Shown here piece by piece: positions 8,077 through 18,800 of a stretch of 64,000 nt of DNA. The position numbers and the translations under genes were made by a program. The notes below the pieces were generated by a model, which was given only the letters and a program-made list of their open reading frames with translations, searched no databases and was not told the origin of the DNA. This DNA is from Pantoea sp. At-9b (GTDB taxonomy: Bacteria > Pseudomonadota > Gammaproteobacteria > Enterobacterales > Enterobacteriaceae). The stretch lies in assembly GCF_000175935.2 (NCBI RefSeq), contig NC_014838.1:682001-746000 (forward strand), read 5' to 3'. Within the stretch, counting starts at the first letter, position 1. Every line of letters begins with the position of its first letter.

Positions 8077-9411
8077 TTACTCATCGGATAAAACGGGTTG
8101 TTCCCGCCACGCCAGTAAGGCCGACAATGACACCACTGCGCTAAGCAGCAGATACCATGCCGGAGCCATGGCATCGCCGGTGACATTCAATAACCAGGTG
8201 ACGTTAAATTGGGCGAAACCACCGAACAGGGTGACGCCAATCGCATAAATCAGCGCCATGCCCGATGCGCGCACCGGGCGTGGGAAGGCTTCGAGAATCA
8301 GCAAAAAGAAAGCCACTGCCGTAATGTTGGCCAGCACCTGATCGAGGGTAATCAGCGCCAGAGTCAGCGCGAGAGGTGCGCCGTGCTGCAAACTGGCAAA
8401 GATCGGCCATACCAGTAATAACGAACCGCTGCCGCAGCCAAGCAACAGGGGTTTACGTCGAGGCAGACGGTCCGCCAGTTTTCCGGCAAAGAAAGGCACC
8501 ACCAGGGTTAAGGTGGCGGCCATCAGGCTAATCCAGTAGGAGGTGGCTTCCGGCATGTGCAGGGTATGCACCATGTAGGCGGGCATGTAATAAACGATGA
8601 TGTAAAATGTAGTGGTGCTTTTCATCACCAGCAGAATACCCAGCAACAGGCTGCGGCGATGCTCGCGCCACAGGCGACCTGCCGGTGTTCCGCCTGCCGA
8701 CTCAACCGATGGCGTATGGGTTTCACGCAGGTGGCGACGGATATAAATTCCCACCGGCATAATCGCCAGGCCGACGATGAAAGGGATGCGCCAACCCCAG
8801 CTATACAGGGCATCATGACTTAAGCTGTGGGTTAATAACGCCCCCATCGCCGCGCCAAGCAATGCCGCACCGCCCTGGCTGGCCATCTGCCAGCTCACAC
8901 GCACGCCCCGTTGCGACTTGCCTCCCGCCTCCATCAACCAACTGGTCGCCGCCCCTACTTCACCACCCGCTGAGAAGCCTTGTAGCAGACGCCCGGTAAC
9001 CAGTAAGGCAGGTGCCAACATGCCGACTTGCTCCCAGGTCGGTGCGAAGGCGACCAGCGCTACGCCGAGCGCCATCAACGCCATAATCAGCGTCAGCGCC
9101 GCCTTACGTCCATGTTTATCGGCGTAGTGCCCAAGCACCAGGCTACCGAGCGGGCGCATAAAAAATCCCACGCCAAAGGTTGCCACCGCCAGTAATAACG
9201 AGGCGGAGTCGCTGTCGGTAGGAAAGAAAAGGTGTCCAATAATGACAGAAAAGAAGCTATAAACGGCGAAATCATAGATTTCGAGGCCATTACCCAGCGT
9301 CACCGCAAACAACGATTTTGCCTGGCTACGCCGGTTTACCGTTGCAGTGTCGCTGAAAGGAAGCGAAACCGCTGCCTGCGCCTCAGCAGGCGCATATTTG
9401 ACTTTTTTCAT
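8077..9411 (-). CDS. MFS transporter, metabolite:H+ symporter (MHS/ProP-like) family
   Basis: A 444-aa inner-membrane symporter. ATG 9411 is chosen because GGAAGGA sits 7 nt upstream; in-frame upstream starts would add an untypical 24-residue extension. The family signature GNGLEIYDFAVYSF lies at helix 1, with GSLVLGHYADKHGRK in loop 2-3. MHS members carry citrate, ketoglutarate, shikimate, proline/betaine and similar organic acids. Being co-transcribed with the amidohydrolase, it probably imports that enzyme's substrate, for example an acylated or aromatic amino acid; the exact substrate is unknown. Confidence 0.87.
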   Translation of the reverse strand: MKKVKYAPAEAQAAVSLPFSDTATVNRRSQAKSLFAVTLGNGLEIYDFAVYSFFSVIIGHLFFPTDSDSASLLLAVATFGVGFFMRPLGSLVLGHYADKHGRKAALTLIMALMALGVALVAFAPTWEQVGMLAPALLVTGRLLQGFSAGGEVGAATSWLMEAGGKSQRGVRVSWQMASQGGAALLGAAMGALLTHSLSHDALYSWGWRIPFIVGLAIMPVGIYIRRHLRETHTPSVESAGGTPAGRLWREHRRSLLLGILLVMKSTTTFYIIVYYMPAYMVHTLHMPEATSYWISLMAATLTLVVPFFAGKLADRLPRRKPLLLGCGSGSLLLVWPIFASLQHGAPLALTLALITLDQVLANITAVAFFLLILEAFPRPVRASGMALIYAIGVTLFGGFAQFNVTWLLNVTGDAMAPAWYLLLSAVVSLSALLAWREQPVLSDE

Positions 9412-9527
9412 ACGCAAATCCTTCCAGTAACGTTTCATAAACGGTGGAAGGTGCACTATTGTCATAAATAAATTACATTTCAATCATGAGAAATTGTTAT
9501 GCCCTGAGTTATCTGTCCTGAATGTTG

Positions 9528-9548
9528 CTGGTGCATGAGTTGCACCAG
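9528..9548. promoter_or_regulatory. Candidate LysR operator dyad in a divergent promoter region
   Basis: Perfect inverted repeat with 8-bp arms CTGGTGCA/TGCACCAG around TGAGT. Inside it is TGCA-N5-TGCA, which satisfies the T-N11-A rule for LysR-type binding sites. It sits 27 bp upstream of the LysR start and 117 bp upstream of the transporter start, where an autoregulating, divergently acting LysR protein would bind. Confidence 0.6.
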
Positions 9549-9574
9549 TGATGTGAGTAAAGCCTGAGGAAAGC

Positions 9575-10513
9575 ATGAAAATAAAACTCAATCAGCTCGA
9601 TGTCTTACTGGAAGTGGCCGCTCAGGGCAGCATTGGTAAAGCCGCGCGCACCCTGCACCTGACACAGCCCGCCATCAGTAAAACCATTCAGGAGATGGAG
9701 AGCGAAATCGGCATGCCCATCGTTGAGCGTTCTTCACGTGGGGTGACGTTGAATGAGTATGGACAGGTGTTGCTGCGCCATGCGCGCGATATTGATCGCT
9801 CTCTGAATCAGGCGCGTGAAGAGATTGACCATTTGCTGGGAAAAGCGATGCGTCAACTGCGTGTCGGTTTCACCTCCGCCGCCGCCTGGGGGCCATTCAC
9901 CACCACGTTACTTCAGTATCAGCAACGCTTTCCCGGCGTAAAACTGATCGCGATGGAAGGACGTCCCCATCAGCTGTATGACGCGTTGGAGAATAATCGC
10001 ATCGATCTCGCGGTGATCTCATCCACCGATGGGATGCTTATCGCGCCGATGTATTATGAAATGCTGTACTCGCTGAGCAACGCCATCATTGCAGGTAAAC
10101 ATCATCCGATTACCCATACCACTTCATTGCGTAAGTTGCTGGCATACACCTGGCTGGACTGGGATGAGCCGGGCGATCATTCGATTCTGGCGCAAGTGTT
10201 TCGTCGCTATAACCTGCCATTGCCGGAACGGGTGATCCACTGTTCATCCCCGACCATCATGGCGCGTTTGATGGACGAAGCTGAGATGGTCAGCATGTGG
10301 ACGTCGGTACGACTGCGCTTTCCCGGTTATCAGGAAAGCCTGCGGCCGTTGTCATTGAAGGAAGTGCTACCGGCGACCGATATTGGCATCCTTTGTGCCA
10401 ACATTGGCCGTCTGTCGACTGCCGGACACAGTTTTCTGGAGTTGCTACGGGTGATCAGCCGTGACTGGTTGCAGCAGAGTGACGCACGGGAAATGGTGGT
10501 AAATCAGACGTAA
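9575..10513 (+). CDS. LysR-family transcriptional regulator
   Basis: A 312-aa regulator with an N-terminal winged HTH (LDVLLEVAAQGSIGKAARTLH, about residues 8-28) and a periplasmic-binding-protein-like effector domain from about residue 90. It is divergent from the MHS transporter-amidohydrolase pair with 163 bp between starts, and a T-N11-A dyad lies in that gap. It most likely activates that operon in response to the imported compound and represses itself. The effector cannot be read from sequence. Confidence 0.88.
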   Translation: MKIKLNQLDVLLEVAAQGSIGKAARTLHLTQPAISKTIQEMESEIGMPIVERSSRGVTLNEYGQVLLRHARDIDRSLNQAREEIDHLLGKAMRQLRVGFTSAAAWGPFTTTLLQYQQRFPGVKLIAMEGRPHQLYDALENNRIDLAVISSTDGMLIAPMYYEMLYSLSNAIIAGKHHPITHTTSLRKLLAYTWLDWDEPGDHSILAQVFRRYNLPLPERVIHCSSPTIMARLMDEAEMVSMWTSVRLRFPGYQESLRPLSLKEVLPATDIGILCANIGRLSTAGHSFLELLRVISRDWLQQSDAREMVVNQT

Positions 10514-10630
10514 GCGTGTTTGTCAGGGGCGGTGGCTGCCCATGTTCCCGTTAAACTATGCTGAATCAAAACATTGCAGATATAGTTAATGCACTATGCA
10601 GCGCATCGTTAACTTCAGGGAAATGACGCA

Positions 10631-11656
10631 ATGAGCTGGTTTACCCCATGGCCGCAGTTATCTCGTGTATTGATTCTCCTTGCCTGCCTGACGCTGATTT
10701 TGATCGGGCTTCACCTGTCGGCACACCTTATCAATCAGGTGCTGCTGGCGTTGCTGCTCTCCATCATGCTGGACCCGTTGGTGAGCTGGCTGGAGCAAAA
10801 ACGTATTCCGCGTATCCTCTCCTCCCTGGCGATCATTTCGGTGCTGTTGCTGGTGATTGTCGTCACCATTATCAAACTCACGGTACTGACGCCCGATTTG
10901 ATTTTGCTCAGCCGTCAGACGCCCCTGTTGTTAACCACCCGCTTGCAAGAAATCACCCAGGCGCTGGACCAGGTTGGCATTGCGCTGGCGCCGGATGAAA
11001 TGCTGGCATTTATTGATGTCGGTGCCGTGGTGAAATGGGTGACCGCTTTCCTCACCCAAATTCCCGGCGTGTTGTCATGGTGGGTGATGGTGTTCCTGAT
11101 GCTGTTGTTTATGTTGTATGAACTGCCGCTGTTGAAAAATGCGCTGGAAAAGCGCGCAGGCGGCAAGTCGGCGGCGCTCTATCATGCGCTTGATGACGGG
11201 ATTCAGAGCGTGATTGTCTATGCCCGGGTCAAAACCCTGACCGGCATCTTTGGTGGGGTGATCGTCTGGGGCGGCGCGCAACTGCTGGGGCTGAAATTTG
11301 CCTTCTTCTGGGGCGTGTTGATGTTTGTGTTCAACTATATCCCGGTGCTGGGTTCGTTTATGGCCGCGATTCCACCGGTGGTGCAAAGCTATATCGCTTT
11401 TGATCTGGAAGTAGCGTTAGCAATCGCCGGTTTTTTCGTCCTGCTAAACCTGACGCTCAGTTCGGTGCTGGAACCGTTGATGATTGGTAAACGTCTCGAT
11501 ATGGCGCTGACCAGCCAACTGTTGGCTTTTCTGTTCTGGCAGGCATTGCTTGGCATCACCGGGGCCATCCTCGCCATTCCGCTGACTTATCTGATCAAAA
11601 AAGTCCTGCTGGCCAGCTATCGGCAACAGCAGGACTCGGCGTTATCAGATCAATGA
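10631..11656 (+). CDS. AI-2E family (PerM/YdiK-type) inner-membrane protein
   Basis: A 341-aa polytopic membrane protein. Two helices lie at the N-terminus, a soluble stretch at roughly residues 75-145, then a block of helices including the conserved PVLGSFMAAIPPV near residues 237-250. Members were first linked to autoinducer-2 export, but several act as Na+(Li+)/H+ antiporters or general exporters, so the role is open. The 3' end overlaps the convergent P-type ATPase gene by 12 bp. Confidence 0.82.
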   Translation: MSWFTPWPQLSRVLILLACLTLILIGLHLSAHLINQVLLALLLSIMLDPLVSWLEQKRIPRILSSLAIISVLLLVIVVTIIKLTVLTPDLILLSRQTPLLLTTRLQEITQALDQVGIALAPDEMLAFIDVGAVVKWVTAFLTQIPGVLSWWVMVFLMLLFMLYELPLLKNALEKRAGGKSAALYHALDDGIQSVIVYARVKTLTGIFGGVIVWGGAQLLGLKFAFFWGVLMFVFNYIPVLGSFMAAIPPVVQSYIAFDLEVALAIAGFFVLLNLTLSSVLEPLMIGKRLDMALTSQLLAFLFWQALLGITGAILAIPLTYLIKKVLLASYRQQQDSALSDQ

Positions 11657-14362
11657 CTGCGTTTTAACCCCACGCCAGCCACGTGTCAGACGTTTCTCGA
11701 TTTCGACGATGATAAAGATGGCGATACTGACGATTAACGAGATGAACCAGTAGTTAATCGGTAACGGACGGGTACCGAACAGCGTGTTCATCAGCGGAAC
11801 ATAGATGATGATGGCCTGGAGAATAATCAGCACCAGCGTCACCATCCAGATGCCTTTGTTTTTGACCAGACCGCTGTCGAGAGAGAAACCTTCCGAGTTG
11901 CGGCAGTTAATCATGTAGGCCCATTGCGCCGTCACCAGCATTTGCAGCAGCACGGTGCGGATAAACTCCTCACTGTAGCCACGCGGTTGCAGCCAGGCTT
12001 CCAGCACGAAGGCGCTGATTGAAATCAGTAAACCAACAAAGATGACACGCCAGATCGCATAGCCATCCATCACATGCGCTTTGACATTACGTGGTGGACG
12101 GCGCATGGCATTGGCTTCTGCCGGTTCAAACGCCAGACCAAATGACAGCGTGGCGGAGGTTGCCATGTTCATCCACAGAATCTGCACCGGCGTGAGCGGC
12201 AACAGGTTGCCCATCAGGATGGCGATAATGATCAACAAGCCTTGCGCCAGGTTGGTCGGCATAATAAACAGGATGGTTTTCTTCAGGTTATCATAAACCC
12301 GCCGTCCCTCTTTCACCGCGGCCGCAATGGTGGCGAAGTTGTCATCGGCCAGAATCATATCTGCCGACTCCTTGGTCACTTCCGTCCCTTTGATCCCCAT
12401 GGCAATACCGACGTTGGCCTGTTTCAGTGCCGGGGCATCATTCACCCCGTCACCGGTCATCCCGACGATTTCACCGCTGGATTCCAGTGCTTTAACCAGC
12501 CGTAACTTATGTTCGGGGCTGGTGCGCGCAAAGATGTCATAGGTTTTTGCCGCCTGCGCCAGCTCGGCATCATTCATATGCTCCAGTTCATAACCGGTCA
12601 CCGCAGAATTGCTGTTGCCGATGCCCAGCATCTGCCCAATCGCCATCGCCGTTTCCTGATGGTCGCCGGTGATCATTTTGACGCGAATCCCGGCCTGCTG
12701 GCATTCGTGGATCGCCGAGATAGCTTCCGGGCGTGGTGGGTCCATCATGCAGCCCAGTCCCAACAGCACCATGCCATTTTTCAGTTCATCGTGGTCGAGC
12801 GTCGTCACGGGTGCTGACGTGGGTTTCCACGCCGCCGCCACGGTGCGCAGCCCTTCGCTGGCATAGGTGGTGATCGCGGCTTCCCAGTACGCCAAATCCA
12901 GCGGTTCAACCCCCTGTGGCGTTTGTTGCTGCTGGCACAGCTTTAACAACACATCCGGTGCACCGGTTAACACGATATACGACTGCCCCTCAGCGACACA
13001 GCTGACCGACATGTATTTATACAGAGAATCGAAGGGGAGTTTGCTGATGACCTCGACCGGTTGCTTGTGCGTAATCCCTTTTGCCGCCAGCACTTTCATC
13101 GCACCTTCAGTCGGACCACCCACGATCACCCAATGACCATTGGCATCCTGCTGTAGTTGGCTTTCGTTACAGGTATCCACCGCGCGTAAAAATTGCTGAA
13201 ACAGTGGGTCGGTCGCCGCATTTAATCCGCTGGCATCGCCTTCGGCCACTATATCGCCTTTCGGTTCATAGCTGTTGCCGCTGACGCGCCATTTGCTTTT
13301 AGCCAGTACCACCGCTTTGACCGTCATTTCATTCATGGTCAGGGTACCGGTCTTATCTGAGCAAATGACCGACATCGCACCGAGGGTTTCAACGGTAGGC
13401 AATTTACGAATGATGGCCTGAACGCGTGCCATGGACTGCACGCCTAGCGAGAGAATGATGGAGATAATCGCGGGTAAGCCTTCCGGCACCGCTGCGACCG
13501 CCAGACTGATCACCGACAGCGCCAGTTCCGGGAACGGGATGTCACGCAGCAGCCAGGCAAAAATAAACAACGCCACCATCATCAACACGATGATGAAGAA
13601 AATGGCTTTGCCGAGTTTGTCGATCTGCACCAGCAGCGGCGTTTTCACTTCTTTCACCGAGCTGATCATCTCATTGATGTGCCCCAGCTCCGTCTCGCCG
13701 CCGCTGGCAACCACGACACCCGATGCGGTGCCTGAACTCACCGTCGTACCAGAGAATGCGAGGTTAAGACGATCACCGAGGGATTTTTCCCCCTCCAGCG
13801 TCGCGACGTTTTTTGACACCACCGTCGATTCGCCGGTAAGAATCGCCTCTTCCACCCGGAGGTTATGCACATCAAACAGGCGTAAATCCGCCGGAATTTT
13901 ATCGCCGGGGCGCAACATCACAACATCCCCCGGCACGATATCCTGCGTGGCAACGGTGGTTTGTTTACCGTCCCGCACCAGAATGGCTTCACTGGCTAGC
14001 ATATTTTGAATGCTTTTCAGTGATTTTTCTGCATTGCTTTCCTGAACAAAGCCAATTAATGCATTGATCACCGCGACGCCGATGATGACAAACGTGTCCA
14101 CCCAATGCGCCATCACGGCGGTAATAAGCGCAGCGGCGAAGAGAATGTAAATTAACACATCTTTAAAATGTGCGATAAATTTCAGTAACGCTGACTTCTC
14201 AGCTTTTTGCGGCAGCGCGTTGGGTCCGTGTTTCTTTAAACGATCGCTGGCGTCGGAGGAAGATAAACCAGACGGTGAGCTTGCTAAGTGTTGGAAAGTT
14301 TCCTCTGTAGAGTACTGATACCAGGGCTGAACACCCTTATCCTGACCTTGAACATTTTCCAT
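11645..14362 (-). CDS. Cation-transporting P-type ATPase (P2-like, HAD superfamily)
   Basis: A 905-aa inner-membrane pump with the complete P-type machinery: N-terminal cation-ATPase domain, the TGES actuator motif, PEGLPA in helix M4 near residue 291, phosphorylation site DKTGTLT near residue 335, the hinge TGDGVNDAP near residue 634, and a C-terminal six-helix domain. PEGLPA is typical of Ca2+ or Na+/K+-type P2 pumps rather than MgtA-type Mg2+ pumps, so Ca2+ or another cation is likely; specificity is not proven. It is a single gene facing the AI-2E protein, with 255 bp of AT-rich DNA upstream. Confidence 0.88.
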   Translation of the reverse strand: MENVQGQDKGVQPWYQYSTEETFQHLASSPSGLSSSDASDRLKKHGPNALPQKAEKSALLKFIAHFKDVLIYILFAAALITAVMAHWVDTFVIIGVAVINALIGFVQESNAEKSLKSIQNMLASEAILVRDGKQTTVATQDIVPGDVVMLRPGDKIPADLRLFDVHNLRVEEAILTGESTVVSKNVATLEGEKSLGDRLNLAFSGTTVSSGTASGVVVASGGETELGHINEMISSVKEVKTPLLVQIDKLGKAIFFIIVLMMVALFIFAWLLRDIPFPELALSVISLAVAAVPEGLPAIISIILSLGVQSMARVQAIIRKLPTVETLGAMSVICSDKTGTLTMNEMTVKAVVLAKSKWRVSGNSYEPKGDIVAEGDASGLNAATDPLFQQFLRAVDTCNESQLQQDANGHWVIVGGPTEGAMKVLAAKGITHKQPVEVISKLPFDSLYKYMSVSCVAEGQSYIVLTGAPDVLLKLCQQQQTPQGVEPLDLAYWEAAITTYASEGLRTVAAAWKPTSAPVTTLDHDELKNGMVLLGLGCMMDPPRPEAISAIHECQQAGIRVKMITGDHQETAMAIGQMLGIGNSNSAVTGYELEHMNDAELAQAAKTYDIFARTSPEHKLRLVKALESSGEIVGMTGDGVNDAPALKQANVGIAMGIKGTEVTKESADMILADDNFATIAAAVKEGRRVYDNLKKTILFIMPTNLAQGLLIIIAILMGNLLPLTPVQILWMNMATSATLSFGLAFEPAEANAMRRPPRNVKAHVMDGYAIWRVIFVGLLISISAFVLEAWLQPRGYSEEFIRTVLLQMLVTAQWAYMINCRNSEGFSLDSGLVKNKGIWMVTLVLIILQAIIIYVPLMNTLFGTRPLPINYWFISLIVSIAIFIIVEIEKRLTRGWRGVKTQSLI

Positions 14363-14617
14363 ATCGACCCCTAGCTACTAAGCTATTGTTAAAATGAGTT
14401 TTTCTAAAAAAACACACATAATCTGAGGTAATTAGATTTGTAAGACACCTGCCGATATCATTATCTGAAAAAGCGATCTGACTAATGATTTGAATGAGAT
14501 AAATTAAATCTAATCTATATTATCAGAATGGCAATGTTACTTTGCTTGCGCGGTCAGCCCCAGGTTGCATGCGCCGCTTGCCGATCTCCGTGCATAAAAG
14601 AATAAAGGTAAACAGTA

Positions 14618-14725
14618 ATGGAAATACAAACGGTTAAGTTAGTTTGTGGCTTCGTCATCATGGCGGTGGTTGCCACAACGCTGGTAGGGTTGCTGACCTA
14701 TGTGGTGGTGTCACATATTTCCTAG
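14618..14725 (+). CDS. Small single-helix membrane protein, 35 aa
   Basis: Thirty-five-codon ORF with AAAGG 9 nt ahead of ATG 14618. The product is a short polar head (MEIQTVKL) and one hydrophobic helix of about 22 residues (GFVIMAVVATTLVGLLTYVVV) ending SHIS. It lies 79 bp upstream of the RND adaptor gene on the same strand. Small single-helix proteins can accompany transporters (AcrZ with AcrB is the known case), so a pump-associated role is possible but unproven. No family recognised. Confidence 0.5.
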   Translation: MEIQTVKLVCGFVIMAVVATTLVGLLTYVVVSHIS

Positions 14726-14804
14726 TGCCGCCACCCGATTAACGCTTCGTTGAATCTTAGCTACTTATATTATGGCGCGTTATTTTCAGGATGAGGGAAA
14801 AATA

Positions 14805-15893
14805 ATGATAAAATACAAGGCTCTGCTTTTAGTTGCCTGTACGTTGTTAATTGTGGGGTGCGATGAAAAAAAAGAAGCACCGCCTCCCCAGCCTCGCGTC
14901 GTTAAAGCCTTCACGATCACCTCCGGCAGCGCCAGCAATGTGCGTGTCTTCCCGGCACGCATTCAGGCCGGGGATAACACCGAGCTGGCCTTTAAACGCG
15001 CCGGTCGCATCGAACAGCTCGATTTGCGTGATGGTATGGTAGTGAAAGCCAATCAGGTCCTTGGCCGATTGAATGACACCGATGCACGCTTGCGGGTGAA
15101 AGATCGGCAAAATAGTTTTCAACTGGCCGACCGGCAATATCAGCGTTTCCGCACCTTGTCCAATCGCAGCGCGGTGTCACAAGCGGATATGGATGTACAA
15201 AAATCCAACCGCGATGCGGCAGCCACCGCGCTGAAAGTCGCCCAGGAAGAGTTGCAATTTCTCACCCTCAATGCTCCCTTTGATGGCGTGATTGCCCGCG
15301 TCAATGTGCGTAATCATCAGGTGGTCGCCGCCGGGCAACCCGTCGCGCTGCTGACACGCGCAGATGTGCTGGATGTGATTTTCACCGTACCAGAAAGTTT
15401 ATTTACCAGCCTCGATATTCAGAACGTCAGTTACCAGCCAGAAGTCCAGTTCAATGCCCTGCCCGACCGAACCTTCACCGCCAGTTATAAAGAACACAGT
15501 ACACAAACCGACGCCGCGACGCTCACCTGGCAGGTGGTGCTGACCATGCCACGTCCCACCGATTTACCCAATGTGGCCGGACTGAGTGGGACAGTGCGTA
15601 TTCAGCTGCACAATCTGCCAAATGCGCCGCAACAATCACAGGTGGTGATCCCCGGATCGGCGGTGTTCAATCCGGATCATAGCCCGACCAATCAAGCGCA
15701 TGTCTGGTTGATTGTCGGTGAAGGCAACAATTTACACGTGAAGGATCAGCCCGTTGAAGTCGGCAATATCAGTGCCGAAGGGATTGAAATCACTGGCGGA
15801 TTAAAATCCGGTGACCGTGTGGTATCAGCAGGTATTGGCGAGCTGCGCGATGGTGAAGCGATTCGCATCTGGACCCGTGAGCGGGGGTTATGA
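14805..15893 (+). CDS. RND efflux periplasmic adaptor (membrane fusion) lipoprotein
   Basis: A 362-aa HlyD/AcrA-type adaptor. ATG 14805 is chosen because GAGGG lies at a good distance upstream and it places a lipoprotein signal at the N-terminus (LLIVGC, lipidated Cys 19). After it come a biotinyl-lipoyl-like half motif (AFKRAGRIEQLDLRDGMVV), an alpha-helical hairpin at roughly residues 95-150, and the returning half (LNAPFDGVIARVNVRNHQ). It anchors to the inner membrane and links the RND pump to an outer-membrane channel. The stop overlaps the pump start (ATGA). No outer-membrane factor gene is adjacent, so the system presumably borrows a TolC-type channel. Confidence 0.9.
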   Translation: MIKYKALLLVACTLLIVGCDEKKEAPPPQPRVVKAFTITSGSASNVRVFPARIQAGDNTELAFKRAGRIEQLDLRDGMVVKANQVLGRLNDTDARLRVKDRQNSFQLADRQYQRFRTLSNRSAVSQADMDVQKSNRDAAATALKVAQEELQFLTLNAPFDGVIARVNVRNHQVVAAGQPVALLTRADVLDVIFTVPESLFTSLDIQNVSYQPEVQFNALPDRTFTASYKEHSTQTDAATLTWQVVLTMPRPTDLPNVAGLSGTVRIQLHNLPNAPQQSQVVIPGSAVFNPDHSPTNQAHVWLIVGEGNNLHVKDQPVEVGNISAEGIEITGGLKSGDRVVSAGIGELRDGEAIRIWTRERGL

Positions 15894-18800
15894 TGCAGAT
15901 TTTTGATAACTTTATTAACAAACCGGTCCGCATCTGGATGGTCATCCTGCTGCTGGGCGTTGGCGGGATCTACGCCCTGCTTAACATTGGCCGCCTCGAA
16001 GACCCGTTGTTTACCATCAAGGCCGCGGTGATTGTCACGCAATATCCCGGCGCATCGGCACAGCAGGTGGAGGAAGAAGTGACGTTGCCGCTGGAAAATG
16101 CCTTGCAACGTTTGCCTTCACTCGACAACGTCAGCTCGATTTCCAGTAATGGCCTGTCACAGATCACCGTCTCGATTCATACCAGCTACCTTGCCAATCA
16201 ACTGCCACAAATCTGGGATGAACTGCGGCGACGCGTCGGGGATGCCGCTCTCCAGTTCCCACCCGGCGTTAATGCCCCCTTCGTCAACGACGACTTTGGC
16301 GATGTGTATGGCTATTTCTTTGTTATTTATGGCAAAGATTTCACCAATGATGAACTGCGCAATTATGCCGACCAGCTACGGCGCGATCTGGTGCTGGTGC
16401 CAGGTGTGGCAAAAGTGGCGGTGGCCGGGGTGCAGCAGGAACAGATTCGTATCGCCCTCTCCAGCACCAAAATGAGCAGCTACGGTATCACCCCGGCACG
16501 TGTCGCCGACTTGCTCAGCCGCAGCAATGTGGTGTCCAACGCCGGAAGCATTCGCCTTGAAGGTGAATCGATCCGTTTCAACCCGACCGGAGAGTTTCAG
16601 TCATTAGAGGATTTAGCCAATCTGCCGATCTCGCGCCCCGGCACCGCGCAAACGATCCATCTGCATGACATCGCCACCCTGTCACACGATGTCACTGACA
16701 CGCCGGACAACCTCTACCATGCCGACGGTCATGATGCGCTGGCGATTGGCGTCTCTTTCGCCCCCGGCGTTAACGTGATTAACGTGGGCGATGCGCTGAC
16801 CCAAAAACTCCAGGATTATCAACAGGACAAGCCCGCAGGCATCTCACTGAAAGTGTTTTATAACCAGGCACATGAAGTGAAGCAGTCGGTGGATGGTTTT
16901 ATCCTTAACTTCCTGATGGCGCTGGCGATTGTTGTCGGTACGCTGCTGATTTTTATGGGGCTACGCAGCGGTATTGTCATCGCCGCCTCGCTTGCCTTTA
17001 ACGTGCTCGGTACGCTGCTGGTGATGTACCTGTTTGGGCTGGAATTGCAGCGCATCTCGCTGGGGGCGTTGATCATCTCCCTGAGTATGCTGGTGGATAA
17101 CGCCATTGTGGTGGTGGAAGGCATCAAAATCGACCAACAACGCGGCAAACCGTTACAACAGGCGACCACGCAGATGATCAAGCGCACTGCGTTGCCGTTG
17201 CTGGGTGCCACCGTGATTGCCATCATCGCATTTGCGCCGATTGGCCTGTCGCAGGATTCCACCGGGGAGTATTGCAAATCGCTGTTCCAGGTGCTGTTGA
17301 TTTCTTTGCTGCTCAGTTGGATCACTGCGCTAACGCTGACGCCGGTGTTTATTAAATGGAGCGAAGCACGCCGCAAAGCCTTGCAACTGCCACCGCAGGA
17401 TGATCAGTCGCCCTACCAGGGCGTGGTGTTCCGCGTCTATCGCAGCACGCTGGCCGGATTGATCCGTATACGTTGGCTGACCATCACCGTGATGGTGGCC
17501 TGCCTGGCAGCATCGCTGTACGGTTTCACCTTTGTGAAACAGAACTTTTTCCCCTCCTCCAATACGCCGATTTTCTTTACTGACCTCTGGCTGCCGTATG
17601 GAACGGATATCAATTTCACCGCCGCAACGGCAGCAGAAATCGAGCGATTTATTAACCAGGAACCGGGCGTGGATGCCACGGTCACCACTATAGGCCAAGG
17701 GGCGATGCGCTTTACCCTGACCTATGATGCAACACGGCAATACAGTAATTACGCGCAAATTATGGTGCGGGTTAAAGATGGCCGGCAACTGGAACGCATT
17801 GCGCTGGCTACCGAACATTATATTCAACAGCAATATCCGCAGGTGAATGAGCGAATCAAACGCATCCAGTTTGGCAGCGCCAGTGACAGTGCGATTGCGC
17901 TGCGCGTTATCGGTCCCGACCCGGATACGCTCCGCCATATCGCCAGCCAGATTGATGGTATTTTCCAGGCAGATGGCACCACGTTCCCGGTGCGCAATGA
18001 CTGGCAGGAACGCAGCAAAGTCATCCGGCCACAATACTCGGCATTACGCGGGCAGGAACTGGGGGTCGATAAACGCGATATCGACCAGGCGTTACGTATG
18101 AATTTCAGTGGTGACGCGGTAGGTATTTTCCGTGACGGCTCACGGCTGATTCCGATCATGCTATTCCCGGCACCGGAGGAGCGGCAGAATATTGATCATA
18201 TCGCCAACATCCAGCTATGGAGCGCCTCGCTACAACATTTCGTCCCGCTGAGTAACGTGATTTCTGATTTCCGCCTCGAGTGGGAAGACCCGCTGATCAT
18301 GCGACGTGACCGGATGCGCGTGTTGACGGTACAAACCGATCCCGACCCGGCGCAGGGTTTAACCGCAGCCCAGGTGGTGGCACGGGTTCAGCCGCAAATT
18401 GAACAGTTGAAACTGCCAGCGGGTTATCGTCTGGAATGGGGTGGCGAGCTGGAAAGCTCGCGGGAAGCGCAAAGTGGCCTGTTAAGTTCATTGCCAATTG
18501 GCTTCCTGGTGATGTTTGTGATCACCATTCTGATGTTCAATTCCCTGCGCGATGCCGTCGCAATTTGGATCACCGTCCCGCTGGCTTTAATTGGCGTGAC
18601 TTGCGGCTTCTTGCTCACCGGCATTCCGTTTGGTTTTATGGCGTTGATTGGCTTGTTGAGCCTGTCCGGCATGCTGATCCGCAACGGGATCGTACTTCTG
18701 GAGGAAACTCGCCAGTTCCGGCAACAAAAACCGTTGCAGGAGGCGATTCTGGATGCCGCGACATCACGTTTGCGACCCATTTTATTGACCGCGTTCACCA

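Noticed and set aside
17330..18034. 234-codon minus-strand frame within the RND pump gene
   Set aside because: Antisense to a conserved pump, with no domain or ribosome-binding site evident.
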